Origin: CAZSNT01 sp964607765
GTDB taxonomy: Bacteria > Verrucomicrobiota > Lentisphaeria > Oligosphaerales > JABHEG01
Assembly (NCBI GenBank): GCA_964607765.1
Contig: CAZSNT010000250.1
Coordinates: forward strand, 1-11,205
DNA length: 11,205 nt
Direction of reading: 5' to 3'
Below the pieces are notes generated by a model. That model was not told where the DNA came from. It did no database searches and saw only the letters and a list, made by a program, of their open reading frames with translations. The translations under genes were made by a program, and so were the position numbers. Positions 1 to 6,979 of this stretch are shown here, piece after piece (positions within the stretch are counted from its first letter, which is position 1; each line of letters starts with the position of its first letter).

Positions 1-33
1 CGCCCCGCTCGCGACAGCACCGCGAGCGGGGCG
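1..33. repeat. Perfect GC-rich inverted repeat (13-bp stem, 7-nt loop)
   Basis: Bases 1-13 (CGCCCCGCTCGCG) are the exact reverse complement of bases 21-33, separated by the loop ACAGCAC. The stem may extend left beyond the window. There is no T-run after it on the + strand (it is followed by AGGGGGAGGACG), so it is not a textbook intrinsic terminator for a + strand gene. It could be a transcript-end hairpin of the gene to the left or a dispersed REP-like element. The structure is seen directly; the role is inference. Confidence 0.6.
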
Positions 34-82
34 AGGGGGAGGACGTTGGGCGGTCAGCGAGGGTAGTTTTCAAATCGGTTTT

Positions 83-103
83 CCACCGGCGCGGGGCCGG
101 TGG
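83..103. repeat. Inverted repeat, possible terminator hairpin of an upstream gene
   Basis: CCACCGGC (83-90) pairs with GCCGGTGG (96-103) around a 5-nt loop, and two further G-T pairs could extend the stem outward. The following bases are only moderately T-rich (TTCTCTT at 114-120). It lies between the window edge and the first gene, so it could end transcription of a gene to the left. No strong sigma-70 promoter for the efflux operon was recognised in 1-185. Confidence 0.4.
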
Positions 104-128
104 GGTTCCCGCCTTCTCTTATCTTGAT

Positions 129-147
129 GCCACTCGTTGCTAGTGGC
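129..147. promoter_or_regulatory. Inverted repeat upstream of the efflux operon, possible operator
   Basis: GCCACT (129-134) and AGTGGC (142-147) form a perfect 6-bp inverted repeat with a 7-nt spacer, ending 23 nt before the ribosome binding site of the adaptor gene. Efflux operons are often controlled by repressors (for example TetR-family) that bind dyads of this general size. No such repressor gene is in the window, so the operator role is a guess from position and symmetry only. Confidence 0.3.
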
Positions 148-170
148 TGGCGGTTGGGTGAATGACGGTC

Positions 171-178
171 AGGAAAGG
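171..178 (+). promoter_or_regulatory. Ribosome binding site that sets the adaptor start
   Basis: AGGAAAGG lies 7 nt before the ATG at 186. This is a strong Shine-Dalgarno match at good spacing. The in-frame ATG at 162 would lie upstream of it and has no comparable site of its own, so 186 is preferred as the start. Confidence 0.75.
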
Positions 179-185
179 TCTGACG

Positions 186-1706
186 ATGTCGGATAGAACG
201 GGATCAGATCCCGCTCGGGGCGAATCCGGGTGGGTTGGCAGCGTGGTTCGTTTTCTGCTGATTCTTGCGATTCTGGGTGCGGGGTGCGGCCTGTCGTGGT
301 ACTGGTTCGAGAACCGGCCCAAGGCCCGCCGCCGCAGACCGGCGCGCAGCGCGCCGTTGGTTGAGGTAACGCCGGTGCGCGTCGGCACGCACGAGGTGGT
401 CGTGCACGCGATGGGGACGGTGGTGCCGGCGCGTCATGTGTCGCTGACGTCGCGTGTGGCGGGGCAGATCGTGGAGACCGCTCCCGAGTACGTCCCGGGC
501 GGCCGGTTTCGGGAGGGAGAGGTGATTCTACGCATCGATCCCGCGGACTACGAGCTGGCCGTGCAGCAGGCGTTGGCGGAGCAGAGCCGGCGTGCCGCGG
601 AGCGCGAGCAGCGTACCAACGACATTGCTGAACGCGAGCTGGACATCGAGGTCGCTCAGATTCAGATCGACCGGAGTGCGCGCCAGATTGAGCTGCGGCA
701 GACGGCGGTAGTCCGTGCGGACAGTGCGCTGCAGCTTGAGAAGGGGCAGCAGCAAGTGGCGCTGCGTGAGTACGAGCTGCTGGGGCAGACCGTGACGGCG
801 GAGGACCGTGAGCTGGTCCTTCGCCAGCCGCAACTGAAGTCGATCAAGGCAGATTACGAGGCGGCGGTTGCCTCGAAGCAGGTGGCGACGGTTGACAGAC
901 TCGCCGCAGAGGCGGCCAAGCGCGCAGCCGGACTGCGCAAGCGTACGGCAGAGTCGGCCCTTGCGGCGGCCGAGGCGTTGGAGACCGCGGCGGGCTCCCT
1001 CTTGGCCAAGGCGCAATTGGACTTGGAGCGCACACGCGTGCGTGCGGCATTCAATGCTCTGGTCGTGGATCGCAAGGTTGACTTGGGTTCGCACGTTGGG
1101 ATGGGCACGGGTTTGGCGTCGCTGGTCGCCACGGACACGTATTGGGTGCAGGTTTCTGTGCCGGTTGACCAGTTGCGCCGCATCCGCATACCCGGTTTCA
1201 ACGGTGCCGAGGCCTCGGCTGTGCGCGTGTACCACGATGCTGGTTGGGGCGTAGGGGTGTTCCGGACGGGGACGGTCGAGCGCCTGATGTCGGCCCTGGA
1301 GACTGCTGGACGCATGGCCCAACTGCTTGTTTCCGTGCAGGATCCGCTCGGGCTGGCAGACGGAGCGGCGGCCCATCCTCCGCTGATTCTCGGCTCTTAC
1401 GTCCGCGTGGAGATTATGGGGGAGCAATTGCAGTCCGTGGCACGCGTTGACCGATCCGCGATACACGACGGGTCGCGAGTGTGGGTGATGTTGCCTGACA
1501 GGACGTTGGCCATCCGGGAGGTGACGGTTGGGTGGAGCAGCGCCGAGGCCGTGTTCGTTTCCGCGGGATTGTCTGAGGGCGAGAGGCTGATCACGAGCGA
1601 CCTGGGTGCGCCCGTTCCGGGCATGGCGTTGCGCACAGCTGATGACGCGCCTCCCGCGCGGACGGGCAAACCTGGCCCGCCGCGAAAGGACAAGGGGGAG
1701 GAGTAG
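186..1706 (+). CDS. RND efflux periplasmic adaptor subunit (membrane fusion protein)
   Basis: This is the periplasmic adaptor of a tripartite RND efflux pump, expected to link the inner-membrane pump encoded just downstream to an outer-membrane channel. The 506-residue protein starts with a short basic/polar stretch and one membrane segment at about residues 20-41 (VVRFLLILAILG...). C34 in that segment lacks a good lipobox, so an anchored protein is more likely than a lipoprotein. Next come the first half of the biotinyl-lipoyl-like domain (about 83-120, around RVAGQIVE), a very long alpha-hairpin coiled coil (about 122-287, rich in Ala, Glu, Arg and Gln, with a turn near YELLGQTVTAED), the second lipoyl half (about 290-316, DLGSHVGMGTG), then beta-barrel and membrane-proximal domains to a Pro/Lys-rich tail. 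The ATG at 186 is chosen over 162 because of the Shine-Dalgarno site at 171-178. The gene ends 6 nt before the pump gene, so the two are surely co-transcribed. The substrate cannot be told. Confidence 0.95.
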   Translation: MSDRTGSDPARGESGWVGSVVRFLLILAILGAGCGLSWYWFENRPKARRRRPARSAPLVEVTPVRVGTHEVVVHAMGTVVPARHVSLTSRVAGQIVETAPEYVPGGRFREGEVILRIDPADYELAVQQALAEQSRRAAEREQRTNDIAERELDIEVAQIQIDRSARQIELRQTAVVRADSALQLEKGQQQVALREYELLGQTVTAEDRELVLRQPQLKSIKADYEAAVASKQVATVDRLAAEAAKRAAGLRKRTAESALAAAEALETAAGSLLAKAQLDLERTRVRAAFNALVVDRKVDLGSHVGMGTGLASLVATDTYWVQVSVPVDQLRRIRIPGFNGAEASAVRVYHDAGWGVGVFRTGTVERLMSALETAGRMAQLLVSVQDPLGLADGAAAHPPLILGSYVRVEIMGEQLQSVARVDRSAIHDGSRVWVMLPDRTLAIREVTVGWSSAEAVFVSAGLSEGERLITSDLGAPVPGMALRTADDAPPARTGKPGPPRKDKGEE

Positions 1707-1712
1707 TCTGGC

Positions 1713-4700
1713 ATGTCGGAGTCGGCTGGTACCAACAAGAGCGCGATTGCCTGGATGGCCGGGCACACGGTGGCGGCGAACCTCGTCATGGCGGTCTGCC
1801 TGGTGGGAGGGTTCCTCTCACTTTTGAAGATCAAGCAGGAGGTGTTTCCGGAGATCACCCACGGTTCGGTCACGGTCTCGGTATCGTATCCGGGCGCGAG
1901 TCCGGAGGAAGTGGAGAGCGGGATTCTCCTGTCGATCGAGGAATCGGTCCGAGGCCTGAACGCGGTGGACGAGGTGCGGTCTGAAGCTCGTGAGGGTTCG
2001 GGCACGGTCACGGTGGAAATGCTGGTCGGCGAGGACGAGCAACAACTTGCGCAGGACGTCCAGAGCGAGGTGGACCGTATCCGGACCTTCCCGGAGGATG
2101 CGGAGGAGCCGCGGATCAGTGTATCGGTTCGCCGTCGCGAAGTGATGAACGCGGTGCTGTACGGGGACGTGCCCGACACGGTGCTGCACCAGCTGGGGGA
2201 GCGGGTGCGGGACCAGCTGCTGCAGGATCCGGACATCACCCAAGTCGAGCTTACCGGGCTGCCTCCGCTGGAGATTGGCATCGAGATCCCGCAGGCGAAT
2301 CTGCGGCGCTACGGGCTGACGCTGAACGAGGTGGCGCGGCGGCTGTCGAACGCGGCGATTGACGTGCCGGGAGGCGGCCTGAAAACGGAGACGGGCGAGG
2401 TGCTTGTCCGTGTCAAGGAACGTCGCGACTACGGGCGTGAGTTCGGCGGGTTGCCCGTGATCACAGCCGGGGACGGCACTGAGGTGCTGTTGCGCGACAT
2501 TGCTGCGATCGACGACGGGTTCGAGGACGCGGACCGGTACGCTCGCATGAACGGGAAGGCGGCGGTCGTGCTGGAGCTCTTTCGCGTCGGCGATGAGACG
2601 CCGATCCAGGTGGCGGATGCAGTCTACCGGCGGCTGGAAGAGATCAGGGCCGAGCTGCCTCCCGGCATCGATGTCGAAGTCGTTCGGGACATGTCCAGGA
2701 TCTACCGGCAGCGCGTTGAGCTGCTGCTGCGCAACGGCGCGATCGGGCTGGTGCTCGTTCTGGTGATGCTCGGGTTGTTCCTGGAAGCGCGTCTGGCGTT
2801 CTGGGTGATGATGGGGATCCCGATCTCATTCCTCGGCTCGTTCCTCATTCTCCCGAGTACGGGTGTGACGATCAACATGATCTCGCTGTTTGCCTACATC
2901 ATTGCTCTGGGAATTGTTGTGGACGACGCGATCGTTGTCGGCGAGAACATCTACCACTACCACCAGGACGGCATGCCATTCCTGAAGGCGGCGATGCGCG
3001 GCGCGCGCGAAGTGGCCGTACCGGTGACGTTCAGCATCCTGACCAACATTGTTACGTTCATGCCGCTGTACGTGGTTCCCGGCCGGATGGGCAAGATTTT
3101 CCGCATGATCCCGGTGGTGGTCTGCACCGTGTTCCTTATTTCCCTCGCCGAGTGTCTGTTCGTGCTCCCCGCGCATCTGGGGCATCAGCGCGAGCGCCAG
3201 CGCCGCGGACTGTCGGCCTGGCTTCACGGCAAGCAACAGGCGTTCAGTCACGGCTTCCGCTGGTGGGTACGCAACCGTTACGGTCCGTTTCTTGCGTTCG
3301 CGTTGCGGCACCGTTATCTGACCATTGCGACTGCGACCTGCATCCTGGCGCTCTGCCTGTCGTACGCGCTCAGCGGCCGCATGGGGTTGCAGCTGTTCCC
3401 AGTCATCGAGTCGGAGCGTTCAGAGGCCACCGTCGTGTTGCCTTACGGCACGCCCGTCGCGAAGACCGAGGCGGTGAGCCAGCGGCTGCTCAGGGGTGCG
3501 GAACAGGTCCTGGCGCAGAGCGGTCATCCGGAGCTCGTGGAGTCGATGTTGAGCGATGTGGGGATGCGTGGCGGGCACACGTGCCGGGTGCGTGTGGCGT
3601 TGATTGAGGATGCAAAGGCCCGGGACGAGATCATGAGCACGCATCAGTTCACGCAGCGCTGGCGTGAAGCGGTAGGTGAGATTCCCGGGGTGGAGTACAT
3701 GCGTTTTGCGTCCGACTCCGGCGGGCCCGGCAGCCGGGGCAGGCCGTTGTCGGTGGAGCTCAGTCATCGTGACATCGACGTGCTCGAACAGGCGAGCCGC
3801 GAGCTCGCCGACGCTGTGGGCATGTACCCGAACGTGAAGGACGTGGACGACGGGTTCCAGCCGGGCAAAGAGCAGCTGGATGTCACTGTCAGGCCGGAGG
3901 GCAAGAGCCTGGGCCTGTCGGCGCGTGACATTGCGCGGCAGGTGCGCAACGCATTCTACGGCGCCGAGGTGCTGCGGCAGCAGCGTGGGCGTAACGAGAT
4001 CAGGGTCCGGGTCCGCCTGCCCGAGTCGGAACGGTCCACCGAGCAGACGATTCACGACCTGCTGATCCGTACGCCGGCCGGTACGGATGTGCCGCTTCGC
4101 GAGGTGGCGGCTGTGACACGCGGGCGTGCTTACACGACCATTGACCGGCGCAACGGGCGACGCGTCGTTCAGGTCAGTGGCGACGTGACGCCCCGCAACA
4201 AGGCGCACGAGGTGCTGGCGGACCTGAAGGAGGGCGCGCTACGCGATCTGTCCGCGAAGTACTCCGGGTTGACGTTCAGCTTCGAGGGGCACCAGGCGGA
4301 TATGCGGGAGAGCTTGAGCAGTCTGAAAGCCACGTTTCCTGTGGCGTTGCTTGCGATCTACGCGCTGTTGGCCATTCCATTCAGGAGTTACGTACAGCCG
4401 TTGATCGTGATGGTCAGCATACCTTTCGGTCTTGTAGGCGCGATTCTGGGGCACCTGATCATGGGATACGGGCTGTGCATTCCGAGCATGTTCGGGATCG
4501 TGGCGCTGTCGGGAGTTGTGGTCAATGATTCGTTGGTCATGATTGACTTTGCGAATCGTCTCAGACGTGAGGACCCGGGCATCTCCGGGTTCGAGTGCAT
4601 CCACACGGCAGCCATCCAACGCTTCAGGCCTATCCTGCTCACGACACTCACGACATTCGGTGGATTGGCGCCGATGATTTTCGAGGAATCCCGTCAGGCC

Positions 4701-4847
4701 AGGTTCCTGGTGCCGATGGCGCTGTCGCTCGGTTACGGGTTGCTATTTGCCACACTGATCACACTGGTTCTCGTGCCGTCTCTGTACGTGGCTGTGGAGG
4801 ATCTGCGGAAGATCCGGCGGGTAAGTTCGGGCCCGACAGTCGTGTGA
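1713..4847 (+). CDS. RND-family efflux pump, inner-membrane permease (AcrB-like)
   Basis: This is a proton-driven resistance-nodulation-division pump, the inner-membrane engine of the efflux system. At 1044 residues it has the full family length. The expected pattern is visible: TM1 near residues 20-38, a large periplasmic porter loop opening with KQEVFPEI and YPGASPEEVE, a cluster of membrane helices from about 343, a second periplasmic loop of about 300 residues, and a final helix cluster ending near residue 1030. The proton-relay pair is present in TM4 as D404-D405 (GIVVDDAIVVGENI). The TM10 position that is Lys in E. coli AcrB is N938, followed by D939 (GVVVNDSLVMIDF), as in many environmental COG0841 relatives. 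A strong ribosome binding site (GGGGGAGGAG, 1694-1703) overlaps the end of the adaptor gene and supports translation coupling. The asparagine at 938 separates it from classical drug pumps, but the family does not give the substrate. No outer-membrane channel gene accompanies the pair here. Confidence 0.98.
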   Translation: MSESAGTNKSAIAWMAGHTVAANLVMAVCLVGGFLSLLKIKQEVFPEITHGSVTVSVSYPGASPEEVESGILLSIEESVRGLNAVDEVRSEAREGSGTVTVEMLVGEDEQQLAQDVQSEVDRIRTFPEDAEEPRISVSVRRREVMNAVLYGDVPDTVLHQLGERVRDQLLQDPDITQVELTGLPPLEIGIEIPQANLRRYGLTLNEVARRLSNAAIDVPGGGLKTETGEVLVRVKERRDYGREFGGLPVITAGDGTEVLLRDIAAIDDGFEDADRYARMNGKAAVVLELFRVGDETPIQVADAVYRRLEEIRAELPPGIDVEVVRDMSRIYRQRVELLLRNGAIGLVLVLVMLGLFLEARLAFWVMMGIPISFLGSFLILPSTGVTINMISLFAYIIALGIVVDDAIVVGENIYHYHQDGMPFLKAAMRGAREVAVPVTFSILTNIVTFMPLYVVPGRMGKIFRMIPVVVCTVFLISLAECLFVLPAHLGHQRERQRRGLSAWLHGKQQAFSHGFRWWVRNRYGPFLAFALRHRYLTIATATCILALCLSYALSGRMGLQLFPVIESERSEATVVLPYGTPVAKTEAVSQRLLRGAEQVLAQSGHPELVESMLSDVGMRGGHTCRVRVALIEDAKARDEIMSTHQFTQRWREAVGEIPGVEYMRFASDSGGPGSRGRPLSVELSHRDIDVLEQASRELADAVGMYPNVKDVDDGFQPGKEQLDVTVRPEGKSLGLSARDIARQVRNAFYGAEVLRQQRGRNEIRVRVRLPESERSTEQTIHDLLIRTPAGTDVPLREVAAVTRGRAYTTIDRRNGRRVVQVSGDVTPRNKAHEVLADLKEGALRDLSAKYSGLTFSFEGHQADMRESLSSLKATFPVALLAIYALLAIPFRSYVQPLIVMVSIPFGLVGAILGHLIMGYGLCIPSMFGIVALSGVVVNDSLVMIDFANRLRREDPGISGFECIHTAAIQRFRPILLTTLTTFGGLAPMIFEESRQARFLVPMALSLGYGLLFATLITLVLVPSLYVAVEDLRKIRRVSSGPTVV

Positions 4848-4890
4848 CCGGGGCCTCGCGACTCCCACCCGCTTTGCGGTGAGGACAATC

Positions 4891-4979
4891 GGTCCCACTG
4901 CGCGGCTGGGCGGGCAACGTCAGTTGTCTGCGGGACCAGTCTCGCTCACGGGGCAGTCCCAGGATGGGCCTGCCGGGAC
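4891..4979. repeat. Two inverted repeats in the permease-MFS gap
   Basis: The 194-bp gap between the pump and the MFS gene contains GGTCCC (4891-4896) paired with GGGACC (4932-4937), enclosing a small CAAC/GTTG hairpin (4915-4918 and 4923-4926). A second dyad has GTCCC (4956-4960) paired with GGGAC (4975-4979), with AGG/CCT inside. Neither has a T-run. They could be a weak transcript end for the efflux operon or a structured leader of the MFS gene. In GC-rich DNA short dyads are common by chance, so confidence is low. Confidence 0.25.
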
Positions 4980-5028
4980 GGGCGTTTCTGAGACAGCCCC
5001 GGGTCGTTCCGCCGCCTGTCAGCGGCAC

Positions 5029-5035
5029 GGAGGAG
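5029..5035 (+). promoter_or_regulatory. Ribosome binding site that sets a GTG start for the MFS gene
   Basis: GGAGGAG lies 6 nt before an in-frame GTG at 5042. An upstream in-frame ATG at 4964 would add 26 Pro/Arg-rich residues that do not look like part of an MFS protein, and it has no good ribosome binding site. Confidence 0.75.
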
Positions 5036-5041
5036 TTCGCC

Positions 5042-6304
5042 GTGCGCGAAGAGGACAAAGAGAGTCTGCAGCTGTTCCGGTTCTGCCTGTACGGGTTCCT
5101 GAAGAACCAGAAGTACTTCGAGCCGTTCCTGATTCTCGCGTTTCGGGATAGAGGGTTCTCGTTCGCCGCGATCGGGGCGTTGGTCGCGTTCCGTTCGGTG
5201 AGTGTGAACGTGCTGGAGATTCCGAGCGGGGCCGCGGCGGACGTGTGGGGCCGTCGTCGTTCGATGATTGTGTCGATGGCGGCCTACAGCTGCTCGTTCG
5301 CTATCTTCGCGTTGGCTCGTTCGTATTGGCTGTTCTTTCCTGCCATGTTTGCGTTTGCCGTTGGGGAAGCGTTCCGGACAGGCACCCACAAAGCGATGAT
5401 ATTCGACTGGCTCGCGCGTCAGGGGCGCCAGGACGAGAAGACGCGCATCTACGGACTGACGCGATCCTGGAGCAAGATGGGGTCGGCGCTGAATGTGATC
5501 ATTGCGGCGGCTGTGGTGATTGCGACCGAGAGCTACGAGTGGGTGTTCTGGATCTCGATCGTGCCGTACCTCCTGAACATCGTCAATTTCACGCTGTACC
5601 CGCGGTACCTGGACGGGGTTGTCGGCAAGACGCGGGGTATGGCGGAGGTCCGTCGCACTCTGCGCAGCGCCTTGGGCCTGTGCCTTCGTCGGCAGGGCTT
5701 GCGCGGCCTGATTCTGGAGAATATCGCGTTCGAGGGATTCTACTCGGCCGCGAAGGACTACCTGCAGCCGTTGCTCAAGTCAGCCGCGCTGGCGGCGCCC
5801 GTGCTGGTCACACTGTCCGGCACGGATCGGACGGCGGTGCTGGTGGCGGTGGTCTACGCGCTGCTGAACCTGCTGGGCAGCGTGGCATCACGTCAGAGCC
5901 ATCGGGCTGTTACACGGGCCGGGGGCGAGAGCTCGCTGGCCGGGCTTATCTGGTATGTTGCGCTGGCGCTCTACGGTGCCGCGTGCGTCGGCATGCTCCT
6001 TGACTTCCACGTTGTCCCGATTCTTGCGCTCGTTGCTCTGGCCGTGCTGCTCAACCTGTGGAAGCCTGTGTTCGTCAGCCGGTTCTACGAGAGTGCGGAG
6101 AACGACACGGCGGCGACCACGCTGTCGGTCGCCAATCAGAGCAAGACGCTCTCGGTGGCGATCATTGCGCCGCTCTTGGGTATTGTCGTGGACAGTGCGG
6201 CGGCACACGGCTCAGCGCTGTGGGCACTGTGGCCCGTGGGGCTCTGCGGTGTTGCCTTCTCGATGGTCGGGCTGGCGGTGCATCGAGGAGCGGGGAGCGA
6301 GTAG
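5042..6304 (+). CDS. Major facilitator superfamily (MFS) transporter
   Basis: This is an inner-membrane secondary transporter of the major facilitator superfamily, probably 12 membrane segments in 420 residues, the usual family size. The diagnostic loop between TM2 and TM3 is clear as G63-A-A-A-D67-V-W-G70-R71-R72-R73, matching MFS motif A (GxxxDxxGRR). The N-terminal half then continues through hydrophobic segments such as MIVSMAAYSCSFAIFALA and LFFPAMFAFAVGEAF. A soluble central loop (near residues 195-225, basic and rich in Arg and Leu) precedes the C-terminal half. The GTG start is chosen for its Shine-Dalgarno site at 5029-5035 and because the protein then begins just before the first helix. 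It follows the efflux permease in the same direction after 194 bp, so it may be read from the same transcript or from its own promoter. The sequence resembles drug/metabolite exporters more than sugar importers, but the substrate is unknown. Confidence 0.93.
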   Translation: MREEDKESLQLFRFCLYGFLKNQKYFEPFLILAFRDRGFSFAAIGALVAFRSVSVNVLEIPSGAAADVWGRRRSMIVSMAAYSCSFAIFALARSYWLFFPAMFAFAVGEAFRTGTHKAMIFDWLARQGRQDEKTRIYGLTRSWSKMGSALNVIIAAAVVIATESYEWVFWISIVPYLLNIVNFTLYPRYLDGVVGKTRGMAEVRRTLRSALGLCLRRQGLRGLILENIAFEGFYSAAKDYLQPLLKSAALAAPVLVTLSGTDRTAVLVAVVYALLNLLGSVASRQSHRAVTRAGGESSLAGLIWYVALALYGAACVGMLLDFHVVPILALVALAVLLNLWKPVFVSRFYESAENDTAATTLSVANQSKTLSVAIIAPLLGIVVDSAAAHGSALWALWPVGLCGVAFSMVGLAVHRGAGSE

Positions 6305-6326
6305 CGGGTGCAGCGGTGCAAAGTCG

Positions 6327-6707
6327 TCACTCACCGCCGAGCATTCGTCTTTTCCGGGCGGCGTTGTCGACCGCTGCCTGGACAACGTCCCTGCCGAAGG
6401 GCTTCTGCAGGTACGCGGCCGCCCCGGCGCATGTGACCTTGGCAGCAGCCTCCCCGTCCGGCTCGCCGCTCATCATGATGACCTGGACATCCGGCGACGT
6501 TTCGAGGATCGCGTTCAGTAGTTCGACGCCGGAGATCTTGGGTAGGATGACATCGGAGAGGACGACATCGTAGTCCTCTTCGGCGAGCAGTCCGAGCGCT
6601 TCCGACGCGTCTTCGGCGATATCGACTTGGTGGCCTGTCCTCCGAAGGAACGCGCGGACGGTGATCCTGATGCTGGCCTCATCGTCAACAACCAACACCT
6701 TGGCCAT
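6327..6707 (-). CDS. Single-domain response regulator (CheY-like receiver)
   Basis: This is a stand-alone phospho-receiver of a two-component system, acting in the cytoplasm. The 126 residues are one complete receiver domain with no output domain. All key residues are present: acidic metal-binding pair D8-D9, phospho-acceptor D52 (VLSDVILPKISG), switch serine S80 (MMSGE), aromatic Y99 and lysine K102 followed by P103 (YLQKPF). The short tail is basic (ARKRR). The ATG is preceded by GGGGA 7 nt upstream, a moderate ribosome binding site. No histidine kinase is adjacent, so it is an orphan. It converges on the MFS gene with only 22 bp between the stop codons, and is divergent from the ThuA-ankyrin operon, with which it shares the upstream region. 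Lacking a DNA-binding domain, it would have to act through protein contacts, for instance on a kinase, phosphotransfer protein or motility/secretion partner. Identity is certain; role is unknown. Confidence 0.97.
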   Translation of the reverse strand: MAKVLVVDDEASIRITVRAFLRRTGHQVDIAEDASEALGLLAEEDYDVVLSDVILPKISGVELLNAILETSPDVQVIMMSGEPDGEAAAKVTCAGAAAYLQKPFGRDVVQAAVDNAARKRRMLGGE

Positions 6708-6784
6708 GGTCAGTTCCCCGTTTCAGCTTCCTGCGTGTCCCAGTTTTCGACGTCATGGCTGACAGGCGGCGGCAGGTGATGATT

Positions 6785-6818
6785 CGTGACCGTCCTTACT
6801 ACTACTGTTGTGGTCACG
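6785..6818. promoter_or_regulatory. Inverted repeat between divergent genes, possible regulator site
   Basis: CGTGACC (6785-6791) and GGTCACG (6812-6818) are exact inverted 7-mers separated by 20 nt. The position in a divergent intergenic region fits a dimeric regulator contacting two half-sites. The spacer is unusually AT-richer than its surroundings and includes ACTACTACT. No dedicated DNA-binding regulator is encoded in the window, so function is inferred only. Confidence 0.3.
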
Positions 6819-6963
6819 GCGCTCTTCGTCAAGCGCCCACTGATCTCGCTGCACAGAAGTGGTACAGTCGCAGGCTGCGGTTGCGCCAGCGCCGGTGGCG
6901 GCCCCGGCTTGCGTTTCCCGTCCTACCCTCTACGTTCTTTGCTCGCATCTGATCGGCAAGTTT

Positions 6964-6971
6964 GAGAGGAG
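6964..6971 (+). promoter_or_regulatory. Ribosome binding site that sets the ThuA-ankyrin start
   Basis: GAGAGGAG lies 8 nt before the ATG at 6980. The alternative in-frame TTG at 6962 overlaps this site and would have none of its own, so 6980 is the likely start. Confidence 0.75.
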
Positions 6972-6979
6972 CCCGTGCC

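Larger units (their letters stand above)
6708..6979. other. Divergent intergenic region (promoters expected both ways)
   Basis: This 272-bp stretch separates the receiver gene (-) from the ThuA-ankyrin operon (+) and must hold the start signals of both. It contains an inverted repeat, CGTGACC (6785-6791) with GGTCACG (6812-6818), and next to it a 6-bp hairpin, GGCGCT (6818-6823) with AGCGCC (6832-6837). No convincing -35/-10 pair of the E. coli type was found; TACAGT at 6862-6867 is the best isolated -10-like hexamer. A 65-codon frame here (6755-6952) is judged non-coding: it has no ribosome binding site and an Arg-rich, low-information product. Confidence 0.5.

Noticed and set aside
285..290. 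Cysteine C34 of the adaptor as a lipoprotein attachment site
   Set aside because: The preceding residues (L-G-A-G-C) put Gly at -3 where Leu, Val or Ile is expected, and the hydrophobic stretch continues past the cysteine, which fits a membrane anchor better.
528..1766. 412-codon open frame on the - strand opposite the adaptor gene
   Set aside because: It lies fully antisense to a well-supported adaptor gene, has a Leu/Arg/His-rich product without a domain, and no ribosome binding site was noted.
4799..4815. Hairpin GGATCT/AGATCC near the end of the permease gene as a terminator
   Set aside because: It lies inside the coding sequence, has a 6-bp stem and is not followed by a T-run. It is more likely chance in coding DNA.
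4964..5041. N-terminal extension of the MFS protein from the ATG at 4964
   Set aside because: The 26 extra residues are Pro/Arg-rich and unlike an MFS N-terminus, while the GTG at 5042 has a strong ribosome binding site 6 nt upstream.
6302..6329. Shared bidirectional terminator between the convergent MFS and receiver genes
   Set aside because: Only 22 bp separate the stop codons, and the sole symmetry is two copies of the self-complementary TGCA. No stable stem or T-run is visible.
6755..6952. 65-codon open frame in the divergent intergenic region
   Set aside because: There is no Shine-Dalgarno site before its ATG, the product is Arg-rich without a motif, and it sits where promoters for both flanking genes are needed.
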